From positions 1-64,000 of the forward strand of contig NZ_UPPP01000069.1 in assembly GCF_900476375.1 (NCBI RefSeq): 64,000 bases of DNA, given 5' to 3'. The stretch is from Allolucifera butyrica (GTDB taxonomy: Bacteria; Bacillota; Negativicutes; Sporomusales; UPPP01). The notes under the pieces were generated by a model, which saw only the letters and a program-made list of their open reading frames with translations, made no database searches and was not told where the DNA came from. Positions 1-9,441 of this stretch are shown here, piece after piece (the first letter of the stretch is position 1; each line of letters opens with the position of its first letter). Both the position numbers and the translations under genes were made by a program.

Positions 1-309
<309 letters not shown>

Positions 310-383
310 TTCATGATTTGTTCATCTTTCTTCTGTGAAGTTTTGAGGGAATATACCCTTTGGGAGATTCACCTCTTAAAAAT

Positions 384-501
<118 letters not shown>

Positions 502-502
502 C

Positions 503-536
503 AAAAACGCTTATCATTTTGATAAGCGTTTTTGTA
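503..536 (+). terminator. rrn terminator after first 5S
   Basis: Perfect inverted repeat AAAAACGCTTATC / GATAAGCGTTTTT around a TTTT-type loop, followed by a T-rich tail. It would end the rrn transcript before the second 5S-like unit. Confidence 0.9.
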
Positions 537-544
537 TTATAAGG

Positions 545-863
545 ATCTGTGGCGATAACTCGGGGAAGGATGGATGCTGGCGCATCCTTTGAAAATATCC
601 TGTATGTCGCAGACTAACTGCCTTGAGTTTGCTTAAAAGTATTTACATATTGCTCCCGTTAAGACGGATGACCTGTTCCCATATCGAACACAGTAGTTAA
701 GCCCTTAAACGCCGAAAGTCAGCCGTCTTACAGCCAGAGACACCAATAATAGAGATTACATGAAATAGAAAGTAGAGTATCAGTGACACACAGGCTCTAT
801 TCAAAGACACGGAGTGTCCTCCATTGGCTGGAAACGGCCTGGGAGGATAGGACGCTGCTGATT
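545..863 (+). rRNA. 5S rRNA-like gene interrupted by two insertions, copy A
   Basis: Recognisable 5S segments occur in order but are split. The 5' part (ATCTGTGGCGAT, near 545-556) can pair with the 3' end (GCTGCTGAT) as helix I with one mismatch. The middle arm (668-719) matches the helix II/III/loop C region of the normal copy almost exactly. The 3' part (from ~824, TTGGCTGGAAACGGCC) matches helices IV/V. Between them lie insertion 1 (~566-667) and insertion 2 (~720-823). Insertion 1 contains the hairpin GGATGC-TGGC-GCATCC. TAAGACGG at its 3' end (660-667) is perfectly complementary to CCGTCTTA in insertion 2 (723-730), so the two insertions can clamp the arm between them. The 5' strand of helix II is poorly preserved, so this could be an expanded but functional 5S, a fragmented 5S after processing, or a pseudogene. 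Confidence 0.7.
774..824 (+). repeat. dispersed hairpin element inside 5S insertion 2 (copy A)
   Basis: AGAGTATC followed by GTGACACACAGGCT and the small hairpin GACAC-GGA-GTGTC. The same block occurs in 5S copy B and, outside rRNA, at 45534-45585, where the hairpin is GGCAC-GGA-GTGCC. The paired changes in the stem suggest the hairpin is maintained. Confidence 0.75.
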
Positions 864-898
864 GTGAAAAGCACCTGCTACACTAGCAGGTGCTTTTG
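864..898 (+). terminator. terminator after 5S copy A
   Basis: AAAAGCACCTGCTA / TAGCAGGTGCTTTT perfect stem with a 3-nt loop and T-rich end. Its sequence differs from the terminators of the other two 5S units. Confidence 0.88.
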
Positions 899-913
899 TA
901 TTGGTACATACAT

Positions 914-1226
914 CTAACCGCTGTGGGAAGGAAGGATGCTGCCGCATCCTCTGAATTTGATCCTGTGTGTCGCAGACTATCCGTTTATAGTTTGTCTAGG
1001 AACATTGAGATAGTGATTCTCGTTAAAACGGATGACCTGTTCCCATACCGAACACAGTAGTTAAGCCCACAAACGCCGAAAGTCAGCCGTCTTGCGGCGA
1101 ATAGAACATATTGTATAGATTACTGAAATAGAAAGCAGAGTATCGGCGACACACAGGCTCTATTCAAAGACACGCGTGTCTTCCATCGGCTGGAAACGGC
1201 CTGGGAGAATAGGAAGTTGCCGGTTA
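914..1226 (+). rRNA. 5S rRNA-like gene interrupted by two insertions, copy B
   Basis: The same architecture as copy A: a 5' 5S segment with a good helix II strand (CGCTGTGGGA), insertion 1 (~929-1031, hairpin GGATGC-TGCC-GCATCC), the conserved middle arm (1032-1083), insertion 2 (~1084-1186), and the 3' segment TCGGCTGGAAACGGCC to GTTGCCGGTTA. Helix II (TGTGGG with CCCACA) is intact here, but the 5' strand of helix I is short: the GTGGCGAT of the normal gene is missing, leaving TAACCG to pair with CGGTTA. The insertion sites match copy A, while insertion bodies have diverged in loops more than in stems. Whether it is a functional RNA or a pseudogene cannot be settled from sequence. Confidence 0.68.
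1137..1186 (+). repeat. dispersed hairpin element inside 5S insertion 2 (copy B)
   Basis: Second rRNA-borne copy of the AGAGTATC...GACACACAGGCT element. Its terminal hairpin is GACAC-GC-GTGTC, with a shortened loop but an intact stem. Confidence 0.75.
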
Positions 1227-1260
1227 AAAAAGCGCTTATCATTTTGATAAGCGCTTTTTG
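1226..1260 (+). terminator. terminator after 5S copy B
   Basis: AAAAAGCGCTTATC / GATAAGCGCTTTTT stem with a short T loop, very similar to the terminator after the canonical 5S. The similarity suggests the 5S-terminator unit was duplicated. Confidence 0.9.
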
Positions 1261-1314
1261 TTATTATTTTAGTATAGAATTAACCCTGAATCATGGAATA
1301 GTTAAGGGGTAGTA

Positions 1315-1323
1315 TGGTATGAT
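1315..1323 (+). promoter_or_regulatory. possible extended -10 promoter for the NCS2 permease
   Basis: TGGTATGAT, an extended -10-like element ~50 nt before the permease start and downstream of the last 5S terminator. No convincing -35 is present. Confidence 0.35.
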
Positions 1324-1371
1324 TTAAAAGGTTGCTTTAATTATTTATACATAATAGGAGAACTCCAGACC

Positions 1372-2727
1372 ATGACTCATTTACGATTACGCTATGCTTT
1401 AAATGAACGGCCGCCACTAGGCAAGGCCCTGCTCTTTAGCCTGCAATGGCTGGTTATTTGCGTACCCTTTGTTATTATCATCGGCAATGTAGTAGCCGGG
1501 CTTCATTTTTCGGAGGCGGACAAGCAGGTTATGTATTTACAACGATTGTTTTTCGTGACCGGCTTATCTGTCTTGCTACAGGCTTATTATGGACATCGCT
1601 TGCCCGTATTGAGCGGTCCGGCTGCTATTTTGCTGGTGGGAGTGGTAACTGCATTAAGTAAAAGCTATGATGTAATATATTCCAGCATGGCTTTAGGAGG
1701 CTTGCTTCTCTTGGGGGCAAGTGTCACTGGTTTGTTTAAGCGATTGACCGGATTATTTACACCGCGAATTGTAGCTGTTATTTTATTATTAATTGCTTTT
1801 ACGCTTGCGCCGACTATTATGAAGATGATTGTAACGATTAGCGCAGGTATTCCGGTTATTGACAATCTATTATTTTCTCTTTTATTGCTCTTTGTCATGT
1901 TGCTTGCCGGGCGTTTTTTACGAGGTATCTGGAAGTCCACTCTGGTTGTTTGGGCAATTATGAGCGGGACCTTGCTTTACCGTATACTCTTCCCTATGAG
2001 GATAATCAATCCGGCGTCGGTTCATTTCAAGATATCCCTGGATTATTTATCTATGGGAATATCGCAAGTAACGCTGGAAATACCGGTGGTAGCCGCATTC
2101 CTTATTTGTTTTTTAGCTCTCTTAATTAATGATTTAGGTTCCATACAGGCTATGGAACGTCTGATTCAGCCTGATTTGATGGAAAAGCGCATAACCCGTG
2201 GTGTGGCCTGTACGGGATTAAGTAATTTGCTGGCCGGGTTTTTGGGGGTTATTGGTCCGGTTAATTATTCATTTAGTGCCGGAGTTGTGCTTGTTGCCGG
2301 TTGTGCTTCTTTTTGGGTTTTAGCACCGGCTGGTTTGGGATTACTGCTAATTTCATTATTTCCCGGCGTTATTGCCATATTGGGAAGCATTCCTCAGGCT
2401 GTGACCGGTACTATTTTACTCTATATTATGTGTTCTCAGATGACATCGGGCTTACAAATCATAGCGGATGATCCGGGACCGTACACGTTAGAGTCCGGCA
2501 TTATAATCGCCACGCCGATTCTAATCGGAACGATGATTGCCTTTTTACCCGCTGCTGTTGTTGCTAATTTTCCCGCAATGCTGCGGCCGATTATTGGCAA
2601 TGGGTTTATAGTAGGAGTATTAACAGTTTTTATAATGGAACATGTCATATTTCCGGCTTCTCCCCGGTCAAGGCCGCAGGATAAACTAAGTAAAGGAGAT
2701 GATATAGATGAACGTGGAAGATATTAA
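1372..2727 (+). CDS. NCS2-family nucleobase (xanthine/uracil) permease
   Basis: A 451-residue, very hydrophobic protein with about a dozen predicted membrane segments, fitting the nucleobase:cation symporter-2 family (UraA/UapA-like, cytoplasmic membrane). The LSGPAAILLVGVV region near residue 80 corresponds to the family's early substrate-pore segment, and NDLGSIQAMERL near residue 255 corresponds to its conserved loop. It is a distant member and the substrate cannot be named. The ATG has AGGAGA upstream. The coding region overlaps the following dehydrogenase gene by 20 nt, so the two are probably co-transcribed and translationally coupled. A second, clearer uracil permease lies at 36566. 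Confidence 0.82.
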   Translation: MTHLRLRYALNERPPLGKALLFSLQWLVICVPFVIIIGNVVAGLHFSEADKQVMYLQRLFFVTGLSVLLQAYYGHRLPVLSGPAAILLVGVVTALSKSYDVIYSSMALGGLLLLGASVTGLFKRLTGLFTPRIVAVILLLIAFTLAPTIMKMIVTISAGIPVIDNLLFSLLLLFVMLLAGRFLRGIWKSTLVVWAIMSGTLLYRILFPMRIINPASVHFKISLDYLSMGISQVTLEIPVVAAFLICFLALLINDLGSIQAMERLIQPDLMEKRITRGVACTGLSNLLAGFLGVIGPVNYSFSAGVVLVAGCASFWVLAPAGLGLLLISLFPGVIAILGSIPQAVTGTILLYIMCSQMTSGLQIIADDPGPYTLESGIIIATPILIGTMIAFLPAAVVANFPAMLRPIIGNGFIVGVLTVFIMEHVIFPASPRSRPQDKLSKGDDIDERGRY

Positions 2728-3661
2728 AACCATTTGTAATCTGGGAACGGGAACAATGGGGTTTGGCACAACCGTTATGTTTGCTATGGCCGGTTATAAT
2801 GTGCGCATGTACGGCCGGTCGGAAGCCAGTATTACCCGCGGCCTGGCGGGAATAAAGGCGGCATTAGCAACTTATTATGAACATGGGCTGGTACAGCAAC
2901 CGGATATCGCGGCCGTAATGGGCCGGATTCAAGGCGTCACTACTCTGGAGGAAGCAGCAATTGACGCGGATTTTGTCATTGAATCCGTAGCTGAGGATAT
3001 TGCCGTTAAACAGGCTGTGTTTACCAAGCTGGATGGGCTGTGCGCCGGACATACGATTTTTGCAACTAATACGTCGGGGCTGAGTCCTACAACCATTGCG
3101 GAAGCAGTGGGCCGCAAAGACAAATTTGTAGTTGCCCATTTTTGGAATCCACCTCATCTGATGCCGCTGGTAGAAGTTGTACCAGGTAAGTATACGACCC
3201 AGGAAACAGTGGATGTTACCTGGCAGCTCATGGAGAAAATCGGTAAAAAACCGGTGGCATTGAAACGGGAAGCAATGGGCTTTATCGGCAACCGGCTTCA
3301 GCTTGCTTTATTACGTGAGGCATTGTATATTGTAGAGTCCGGCATCGCCAGTAAAGAGGCAGTAGATACAACGGTCAAATATAGTCTTGGCCGCCGTCTG
3401 TCAACCACAGGTCCCTTGGAAAGCGCCGATTTAGGGGGACTGGATATTTTTTATAACATCTCCCGCTATTTATTGGCCGACCTTTCCAATTCAACCGGGA
3501 TATCACCCCTGTTACAGGCGGCTGTAGACAAGGGAACCTTGGGTGCCAAAACAGGCAGCGGCTTGTACGAATGGACGCCGGAAGAATTGGAAAAAATCAA
3601 ACGGACCCGGGAAGACATGCTGCTTGAATGGCTGCATAGAGACAGGCAGGAAAATAAATAG
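2708..3661 (+). CDS. 3-hydroxyacyl-CoA dehydrogenase family protein
   Basis: A 317-residue NAD-dependent dehydrogenase. The N-terminal Rossmann fold has the motif NLGTGTMGFG, followed by VIESVAED. The catalytic histidine lies in VVAHFWNPPHLMPLVEVV, matching the family's HFFNP-type motif, and FIGNRLQ begins the helical C-terminal domain. The likely reaction is oxidation or reduction of a 3-hydroxy acid or its CoA ester, as in 3-hydroxybutyryl-CoA or L-carnitine/L-gulonate dehydrogenases; the exact substrate is unclear. Its start has AAAGGAG upstream, inside the end of the permease gene. Pairing with a transporter suggests a small uptake-and-oxidation unit, but the partner is a nucleobase-type carrier, so the link is not obvious. 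Confidence 0.85.
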   Translation: MNVEDIKTICNLGTGTMGFGTTVMFAMAGYNVRMYGRSEASITRGLAGIKAALATYYEHGLVQQPDIAAVMGRIQGVTTLEEAAIDADFVIESVAEDIAVKQAVFTKLDGLCAGHTIFATNTSGLSPTTIAEAVGRKDKFVVAHFWNPPHLMPLVEVVPGKYTTQETVDVTWQLMEKIGKKPVALKREAMGFIGNRLQLALLREALYIVESGIASKEAVDTTVKYSLGRRLSTTGPLESADLGGLDIFYNISRYLLADLSNSTGISPLLQAAVDKGTLGAKTGSGLYEWTPEELEKIKRTREDMLLEWLHRDRQENK

Positions 3662-3671
3662 TAAAAAAGCC

Positions 3672-3697
3672 AAAGACCGCGGATGCGGTCTTTTTTT
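3672..3697 (+). terminator. terminator between convergent genes
   Basis: AAAGACCGC-GGAT-GCGGTCTTT followed by T residues. It closes the dehydrogenase gene and, read on the minus strand, overlaps the stop region of the DUF2164 gene. Confidence 0.88.
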
Positions 3698-3929
3698 ATC
3701 GAAACCGTTTTTGCAGGGTGAAGAGCTCTTCCGTCTTATCCGTCATGAATTGGTGGGCATCGGTAATGGCCTGATTATAAATGTATGGACCGATTTTGGC
3801 GAGAATAAAATCCAGGAACAGGGAAGCCTGAAAATCACTGATTGTTTCCTCACGCTCCGTTTGGTAAAACTTCTGAATTTCTTCCAAAACAATGGGTAAG
3901 GAATTATTGTCAAGTTCAATTTTTTTCAT
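3696..3929 (-). CDS. DUF2164 family protein
   Basis: A 77-residue protein with the DUF2164 pattern: a short basic start, an acidic helix ending EREETISDFQASLFLDF, then IGPYIYNQAITDAHQFM. Length and order agree with the family, whose function is unknown. The start codon has AAAGGAG 8 nt upstream. The gene is transcribed toward the dehydrogenase and shares its bidirectional terminator. No membrane segment or cysteine motif is visible, so it is probably cytoplasmic. Confidence 0.85.
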   Translation of the reverse strand: MKKIELDNNSLPIVLEEIQKFYQTEREETISDFQASLFLDFILAKIGPYIYNQAITDAHQFMTDKTEELFTLQKRFR

Positions 3930-4054
3930 AAAGGGACTCCTTTTGCCTCTTCATTTTAATTGGTTAAATTATACAATAAAAGGTAAAATTATGGTATATA
4001 GAAGATAGAATAGTGTGCCTTTTTACTAAAACGAAAAAAGTTTAAAAATATATC

Positions 4055-4083
4055 TTGACAAAAAACATACGTCTTGGCATAAT
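4055..4083 (+). promoter_or_regulatory. sigma-A promoter of the ilv-leu operon
   Basis: TTGACA (4055-4060), a 17-nt spacer and CATAAT (4078-4083). Transcription would start near 4090, just before the riboswitch. Confidence 0.85.
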
Positions 4084-4104
4084 GTATACAACGTTACATT
4101 TGTT

Positions 4105-4265
4105 GTAAGAAAGTGCATCTAGGGTTCCGCTGCCTGCAAGGGCGGGTCTGGGCCGAGCGATGCAGATGCGGTTATACTGCATTACACCGTGAGGATAAAA
4201 CACTCTGCGGAAGGTTTCTTACTAAACCATTGGTTGAGTAAGAACGATTCGGCGGAATTTTTTTA
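4105..4265 (+). promoter_or_regulatory. ykkC-class riboswitch, probable ppGpp type (subtype 2a)
   Basis: The conserved ykkC core is present in order: CTAGGGTTCCG, then GGTCTGGGCCGAG, then ACACCGTGAGGATAAAA and CTGCGGAAGG. Stem P1 is perfect (GTAAGAAA 4105-4112 with TTTCTTAC 4215-4222). The 3' strand of P1 can instead pair with AGTAAGAA (4237-4244), giving a mutually exclusive hairpin, and a run of T follows at about 4258. Guanidine, PRPP and ppGpp subtypes share this core. Assignment to ppGpp rests mainly on position before branched-chain amino acid genes, a known association of subtype 2a. Confidence 0.75.
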
Positions 4266-4282
4266 CCTTTTAAATGTCTTAG

Positions 4283-4568
4283 GATGGGAAAGTTCAATAC
4301 GAAGAAGAGTAATGAGTGGGATAAAAGCAACAGCGTAATCCGCTGCAGAGAGCCGGTGGTCGCTGCGAACCGGTACGGAGGCTGTTGCCGTTACGTCGCC
4401 CACGAACTTCCTTACTGATTGTATATTGTATTTTAGTATACAGTAGGTAATGACGCGGCCTGGCGTTATAAGGAAGCCGGTATTTACCGGCGCAACAAGC
4501 CCAAAGTAGGGTGGTACCGCGAGTTGCCTCGCCCCTATTGACGTATATGCGTCAATAGGGGCGTTTTA
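4283..4568 (+). promoter_or_regulatory. T-box leader, probably leucine-specific
   Basis: Stem I has an AG box (AGAGAG, 4347-4352) and a distal GCTG. The specifier region reads GAA-CTT (CTT 4407-4409, a Leu codon) opposite AGTA on the 5' side. The canonical T-box AGGGTGGTACCGCG is at 4508-4521, with TGGT able to pair with the ACCA end of tRNA-Leu. A 14-bp terminator (CGCCCCTATTGACG and its complement, 4530-4563) with a T tail follows. The specifier was assigned by eye from the predicted fold, so its identity is less certain than the T-box itself. Confidence 0.92.
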
Positions 4569-4610
4569 TTTTATCCAATCTCATTAAAAACGCAAGGAAG
4601 GGGGAGCAGT

Positions 4611-5135
4611 GTGAAGCATGTTCTGTCAGTCTTAGTACAAAATCAGCCGGGCGTGCTGGTGCGGGTAACGAGTATGTTTTCCCGTCGGGGCTTTAATATT
4701 GACAGTCTGGCCGTGGGGGTAACGCATGTACCGGAATATTCGCGAATTACCGCCGTAATATGCGGGAACCAGGCAGTTGTCAATCAGGTGGTAAAGCAAC
4801 TGGAAAAATTGGTTGAAGTGGTTAATGTTCAGATTTTGGAGGCATCCGCCTCGGTCAGCAGGGGAATGGCCATGCTAAAAGTGACGGCCGGAGAAAGACG
4901 GGGCGAAATTTTGAAACTGGCGGAAATATTCCGGGCTAGCGTGGTCGACATTTCCGAGAATACCCTGACATTGGAAGTTACCGGCGACGAAGACAAAATA
5001 AATGCGTTGGTTGAGCTCCTAATACCTTACGGTATGCTGGAGATGACCCGCACCGGGCTAATTGGCCTGGCGCGGGGAGAAAATACAATTTATCAATATG
5101 AGGAGAGAGAAAATTATGAAGAAAATGTATTATGA
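4611..5135 (+). CDS. ilvN: acetolactate synthase small (regulatory) subunit
   Basis: A 174-residue protein with an N-terminal ACT domain ([20 protein letters not shown], then FNIDSLAVG) and a C-terminal ALS_ss_C domain, the usual IlvN/IlvH layout and length. It binds valine or isoleucine and tunes acetolactate synthase, the first common step of branched-chain amino acid synthesis in the cytoplasm. The GTG start has AAGGAAGGGGG upstream and is the first gene after the T-box terminator. Its 3' end overlaps ilvC by 20 nt. Unusually, the catalytic partner ilvB is not adjacent but is the last biosynthetic gene of the operon, about 5.4 kb away. Confidence 0.95.
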   Translation: MKHVLSVLVQNQPGVLVRVTSMFSRRGFNIDSLAVGVTHVPEYSRITAVICGNQAVVNQVVKQLEKLVEVVNVQILEASASVSRGMAMLKVTAGERRGEILKLAEIFRASVVDISENTLTLEVTGDEDKINALVELLIPYGMLEMTRTGLIGLARGENTIYQYEERENYEENVL

Positions 5136-6111
5136 CCAAGATGTAAACTGGGATGTACTGCAAGGAAAGACTGTAGCCGTCATTGGCTATGGCAGCCAGG
5201 GCCATGCTCATGCGTTAAATCTAAAGGAAAGCGGAGTCAACGTTATTGTCGGCCTGTACGAGGGCAGTAAATCCCGGGAAAAGGCTGAGGCACAGGGACT
5301 AAAAGTGGCAGCAGTAAGTCAGGCGGTGGCGGTTGCCGACATTACCATGATTCTTATTCCAGACGAAAAACAGGCGAAAGTCTACCGGGAGGAAATTGCC
5401 CCTAACCTGAAAGACGGTGCGGCATTGGCGTTTGCACACGGTTTTAATATTCACTTTAACCAAATCATTCCTCCCGCCAATATTGACGTATTTATGGTAG
5501 CACCGAAAGGACCGGGACATCTGGTTCGCCGGGTATTCACCGAAGGCGGCGGAGTGCCTTGCCTAATGGCTGTTCAACAGGATTATACCGGTAAGGCCCG
5601 CGAACTGGCGCTGGCGTATGCCAGAGGAATCGGGGGAACCCGTGCCGGGGTACTGGTAACGACTTTTCAGGAAGAAACGGAAACCGACCTGTTCGGGGAA
5701 CAGGCGGTATTGTGTGGTGGGGTGACGGCGCTTATCAAGGCGGGTTTTGAAACCTTGGTAGAAGCGGGATATCAGCCGGAATCAGCCTATTTTGAATGTA
5801 TGCACGAAATGAAATTGATTGTAGACCTGCTGTATGAAGGGGGTATGGCCGCTATGCGCTACTCTGTCAGTGACACTGCCGAATACGGTGACTATGTGAC
5901 AGGGCCCCGGATTATCACGGATGCCACTAAGGCGGAAATGAAAAAAGTTTTGGCTGAAATTCAGGACGGCACCTTTGCACGGAATTGGATATTGGAAAAT
6001 CAGGCCAACCGGCCGAGCTTTACAGCGACCAGACGGAAAGAAGCCAATCATCCTATCGAAGCCGTCGGCAAGGAACTTCGGGGAATGATGGGCTGGCTCA
6101 AAAAAAAGTAA
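5116..6111 (+). CDS. ilvC: ketol-acid reductoisomerase
   Basis: A 331-residue class I KARI that converts acetolactate or acetohydroxybutyrate to dihydroxy acids with Mg2+ and NAD(P)H. The Rossmann motif is [16 protein letters not shown], and conserved blocks HGFNIHF, APKGPGH and [19 protein letters not shown] are all present. Start MKKMYYDQD is chosen because it has TGAGGAGA 9 nt upstream and matches the family N-terminus; an in-frame ATG 54 nt earlier would add 18 residues of no family likeness. The beta2-alphaB loop ([13 protein letters not shown]) carries the Ser-Lys-Ser group more typical of NADPH use. dihydroxy-acid dehydratase (ilvD) is not in this operon. Confidence 0.97.
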   Translation: MKKMYYDQDVNWDVLQGKTVAVIGYGSQGHAHALNLKESGVNVIVGLYEGSKSREKAEAQGLKVAAVSQAVAVADITMILIPDEKQAKVYREEIAPNLKDGAALAFAHGFNIHFNQIIPPANIDVFMVAPKGPGHLVRRVFTEGGGVPCLMAVQQDYTGKARELALAYARGIGGTRAGVLVTTFQEETETDLFGEQAVLCGGVTALIKAGFETLVEAGYQPESAYFECMHEMKLIVDLLYEGGMAAMRYSVSDTAEYGDYVTGPRIITDATKAEMKKVLAEIQDGTFARNWILENQANRPSFTATRRKEANHPIEAVGKELRGMMGWLKKK

Positions 6112-6134
6112 AGGATTAAAGAGGGTGACGCTAT

Positions 6135-7691
6135 ATGGACGATGGGGTCTCTACTATTAAAATATTTGATACTACCTTGCGGGATGGGGAGCAGACTCCG
6201 GGAGTGTGTTTGGAGGCCGGGGAAAAGCTGGAAATTGCCCAGGCATTGGCCAAATTAAAGGTTGATGTGATTGAAGCAGGGTTCCCTGTTGCTTCATCCG
6301 GTGACTTTGAAGCGGTCAGCCTGGTGGCAGCGCAAGTGAAAGGTCCGGTGATTGCCGGTCTCGCCAGAGCCAACCAAAAAGATATTGATATGGCCGGGCA
6401 AGCGCTTGCGAAAGCGGAACGGCCCCGCATTCATACTTTTATCGCCACCAGTGACATTCACCTGGAATATAAGCTTAAAATGAGTCGGGAACAGGTGTTG
6501 GCCCAGGCGGCAGAGGCCGTGCGCCATGCGCGGAAATTAGTGCCGGACGTGGAATTTTCCGCCGAGGATGCCTCTCGGTCGGACTGGGATTTTCTTTGTC
6601 AGGTTTTTACGGCGGCCATCGATGCCGGTGCCAGTGTGATTAATATTCCCGATACGGTTGGTTATACGACTCCCGGCGAGTTTGGCACATTGATTCAATA
6701 TATCCGGACCCATGTTCCCAATATTGATCAGGCGGCGATCAGCGTGCATTGTCATGATGATCTGGGAATGGCGGTAGCCAATTCCTTGGCAGCCGTTCTG
6801 AACGGCGCTACCCAGGTGGAATGCACTATTAACGGTTTGGGTGAACGGGCCGGCAATGCCGCCATGGAAGAGCTGGTTATGGCGCTGACCACCCGCAGAG
6901 AGTATTTTAAAGCTGTGACCGGGATCGATACCCGCCAGATTTATCGTACCTCCCGTTTGGTAAGTACTCTGACCGGTGTTGTGGTAGCACCGACCAAGTC
7001 AATTGTCGGGGACAATGCCTTTGCGCATGAGTCTGGGATTCATCAGCACGGGGTGTTGAATAACTCCCTGACCTATGAAATCATGCGCCCGGAAGCGATC
7101 GGCATCAGCCGGAACGCGATCGTGCTCGGCAAGCATTCGGGCCGGCATGCCTTTGAAGAGCGGCTGAGGGAGATGGGTTATGAGCTGGAAGCGGAGGCAA
7201 TCAACAATTTATTTGTTGAATTTAAAGCATTGGCCGATCGAAAAAAAATGGTCTTCGACCGCGATATCGAAGCGCTGCTGTCGGAGAAAAGTGCTGTAAA
7301 ACCGGAGTGGTACCGACTGGTCTATCATAATGTGGTCAGCGGCAATCAGACGTTAGCGACGGCTTCCGTACGGCTGGAAACCAGCGCCGGCATACTGGAG
7401 GAAGCCAGCTGCGGCGACGGCCCGGTCGATGCAACCTTTAAAGCGATTGAAAAAGCGGTTGGTTTTGCCGTCAATTTGAAAGATTATCAATTGAAAGCAG
7501 TAACAGCCGGTCAGGATGCTCTGGGCGAGGCTACCGTTTGGGTTCAGCAGGACGGTCGTACTTTCAGCGGCCGCGGTTTGAGCACGGATGTGATCGAAGC
7601 CAGTGCGAAAGCGTATGTGAACGCCATCAACAAAATGCTGGCTACATGCGGTTATCCGGCCGACTATCAGGCAGCAGGAGGTAGAGGCTAA
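6135..7691 (+). CDS. leuA: 2-isopropylmalate synthase
   Basis: A 518-residue enzyme condensing acetyl-CoA with 2-ketoisovalerate, the committed step of leucine synthesis. The HMGL-like TIM barrel opens with [14 protein letters not shown], and the metal-binding [13 protein letters not shown] and the [13 protein letters not shown] loop are present. The C-terminal third is the LeuA dimer/allosteric domain (from about residue 390), where leucine feedback normally acts. A weak GAGGGTGA lies upstream of the ATG. The stop codon overlaps the leuC start by one base (TAATG), indicating coupling. Confidence 0.96.
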   Translation: MDDGVSTIKIFDTTLRDGEQTPGVCLEAGEKLEIAQALAKLKVDVIEAGFPVASSGDFEAVSLVAAQVKGPVIAGLARANQKDIDMAGQALAKAERPRIHTFIATSDIHLEYKLKMSREQVLAQAAEAVRHARKLVPDVEFSAEDASRSDWDFLCQVFTAAIDAGASVINIPDTVGYTTPGEFGTLIQYIRTHVPNIDQAAISVHCHDDLGMAVANSLAAVLNGATQVECTINGLGERAGNAAMEELVMALTTRREYFKAVTGIDTRQIYRTSRLVSTLTGVVVAPTKSIVGDNAFAHESGIHQHGVLNNSLTYEIMRPEAIGISRNAIVLGKHSGRHAFEERLREMGYELEAEAINNLFVEFKALADRKKMVFDRDIEALLSEKSAVKPEWYRLVYHNVVSGNQTLATASVRLETSAGILEEASCGDGPVDATFKAIEKAVGFAVNLKDYQLKAVTAGQDALGEATVWVQQDGRTFSGRGLSTDVIEASAKAYVNAINKMLATCGYPADYQAAGGRG

Positions 7692-8953
7692 TGGGAATGA
7701 CTATGACGGAAAAGATTCTCGCCCGTCACGCCGGGTTGGACTCCGTCCGGCCGGGACAGTTAATCAAGAGCAGGGTCGACCTGGTATTGGGCAACGATAT
7801 AACGGCACCGCCGGCCATTAAAGAATTCAATAAAATAGGCCGGCCTGTCTTCGATAAAAATAAAGTTGTTTTGGTGCCGGATCATTTCGCACCGAACAAA
7901 GACATAAAATCGGCGCAAATGACCAAAACCATGCGGGAGTTTGCCCGGGAGCATGAGATTACGCATTATTTTGAAGTCGGCAGGATGGGCATTGAGCATG
8001 TACTGCTGCCGGAAGCAGGCTTGGTGGTACCGGGAGAAGTAATCATCGGCGCCGATTCTCATACCTGCACCTACGGCGCGGTCGGCGCCTTTGCCACCGG
8101 TGTGGGTTCTACCGATATGGGAACAGCGATGGCTACCGGTGATACCTGGTTCAAAGTGCCTTCCTCCATTAAGGTCAATTTGACAGGTAAGTTACCGCCC
8201 TGGGTTAGCGGTAAGGATGTTATTTTGACTCTGATCGGCCGAATCGGTGTTGATGGCGCCCGTTACCAGTCACTGGAATTCGCCGGGCCCGGGGTAAGCG
8301 AATTGTCGATGACCGACCGGTTGACCATTGCCAATATGGCAATTGAAGGGGGCGCCAAAAACGGGATTTTTCCGGTCGACGACATTACCCGGTCCTATTT
8401 GAACGGGCGGACAACTAAGCCGTATGAAGCCGTTGTGGCGGATGCCGATGCAGACTATGCCGAAATGATTGATATTGATCTGAGTGCATTAAGTCCGGTC
8501 GTAGCGCTGCCGCATTTGCCGGAAAATGTAAAAAGGGTCAGTGAAGTCGGTACCATTGCGATTGATCAGGTAGTAATCGGTTCCTGCACCAATGGCCGGA
8601 TTGAAGATTTGGAACAGGCGGCTCAAATAATGGCCGGCAGACAAGTTCATCCCAAAGTGCGGGCGATTATCATTCCCGGGAGTCAAGCCGTATACCTGGA
8701 GGCTATGGAGCGGGGCTATATTGAAACCTTTATCCGTTCCGGCGCTGTTGTCAGCACGCCGACATGCGGACCATGCCTGGGCGGCTATATGGGGATCCTG
8801 GCGGCCGGTGAGAAGGCTGTTGCGACGACTAACCGTAATTTCCGCGGCCGCATGGGTCATGTGGATAGTGAGGTATATCTGGCCGGCCCGGCTGTTGCTG
8901 CCGCCAGCGCGATTTTGGGGCGGATCGGGGCTCCCGGGGAGGTAGTGGCATGA
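7691..8953 (+). CDS. leuC: 3-isopropylmalate dehydratase large subunit
   Basis: A 420-residue aconitase-family subunit. Cluster-ligand motifs are visible: GSCTNGR near residue 297 and [13 protein letters not shown] near residue 357, together giving the three cysteines for the [4Fe-4S] cluster; [11 protein letters not shown] is also conserved. With LeuD it isomerises 2- to 3-isopropylmalate. The shorter length matches the bacterial/archaeal LeuC2-type rather than the ~465-residue E. coli form. Three closely spaced in-frame ATGs make the exact start ambiguous by up to four codons. The 3' end overlaps leuD by ATGA. Confidence 0.96.
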   Translation: MGMTMTEKILARHAGLDSVRPGQLIKSRVDLVLGNDITAPPAIKEFNKIGRPVFDKNKVVLVPDHFAPNKDIKSAQMTKTMREFAREHEITHYFEVGRMGIEHVLLPEAGLVVPGEVIIGADSHTCTYGAVGAFATGVGSTDMGTAMATGDTWFKVPSSIKVNLTGKLPPWVSGKDVILTLIGRIGVDGARYQSLEFAGPGVSELSMTDRLTIANMAIEGGAKNGIFPVDDITRSYLNGRTTKPYEAVVADADADYAEMIDIDLSALSPVVALPHLPENVKRVSEVGTIAIDQVVIGSCTNGRIEDLEQAAQIMAGRQVHPKVRAIIIPGSQAVYLEAMERGYIETFIRSGAVVSTPTCGPCLGGYMGILAAGEKAVATTNRNFRGRMGHVDSEVYLAGPAVAAASAILGRIGAPGEVVA

Positions 8954-9441
8954 TTTTAGAAGGAACGGTTTGGAAATACGGTGACAACGTGGATACGGAT
9001 GTCATTATTCCGGCCCGCTATTTGAATACGGCCGAACCCAAGGAATTGGCGGCCCATTGTATGGAGGACCTGGATCCGTCTTTTGTTGGCAAGGTCAAGG
9101 CCGGGGACATTATGGTGGCGGAAAAAAATTTTGGCTGCGGTTCTTCCCGGGAGCATGCTCCGGTAGCTATCAAGGCCAGCGGCATTACCTGTGTTATTGC
9201 TCAGAGCTTTGCCCGCATTTTCTACCGGAATGCGATTAATATCGGCCTGCCGCTGCTGGAATTAGGCGACGCCGTGAAACAAATCCGCAGTGGCGACAGC
9301 CTGCGGGTGGATTTGTCCACCGGAACGGTGGAAAACCGGTCGACAGGAGAGGTCTTCTCGGCGCCGCCATTACCGGGTTTTATTCAGGAAATTGCCAAAG
9401 CGGGTGGACTCGTGAACTATGTCAGGGGGTGCCGGGGTTGA
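8950..9441 (+). CDS. leuD: 3-isopropylmalate dehydratase small subunit
   Basis: A 163-residue partner of LeuC forming the swivel domain. The diagnostic [15 protein letters not shown] block is at about residues 57-71, and the N-terminal [14 protein letters not shown] is typical. The short length fits the LeuC2/LeuD2 type. Start and stop both overlap neighbouring genes (ATGA with leuC; leuB starts inside its last codons), so stoichiometric expression through translational coupling is likely. Confidence 0.96.
   Translation: MILEGTVWKYGDNVDTDVIIPARYLNTAEPKELAAHCMEDLDPSFVGKVKAGDIMVAEKNFGCGSSREHAPVAIKASGITCVIAQSFARIFYRNAINIGLPLLELGDAVKQIRSGDSLRVDLSTGTVENRSTGEVFSAPPLPGFIQEIAKAGGLVNYVRGCRG

Noticed and set aside
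1446..1940. Reading frames on both strands inside the NCS2 permease gene
   Set aside because: Shadows of a long, well-supported membrane-protein gene with good ribosome site.
2864..3157. Minus-strand frames within the hydroxyacyl-CoA dehydrogenase gene
   Set aside because: Antisense to conserved catalytic motifs; no family resemblance.
5062..5115. Longer N-terminus for ilvC
   Set aside because: The extra 18 residues lie within ilvN and have no family likeness; the downstream ATG has the ribosome site.
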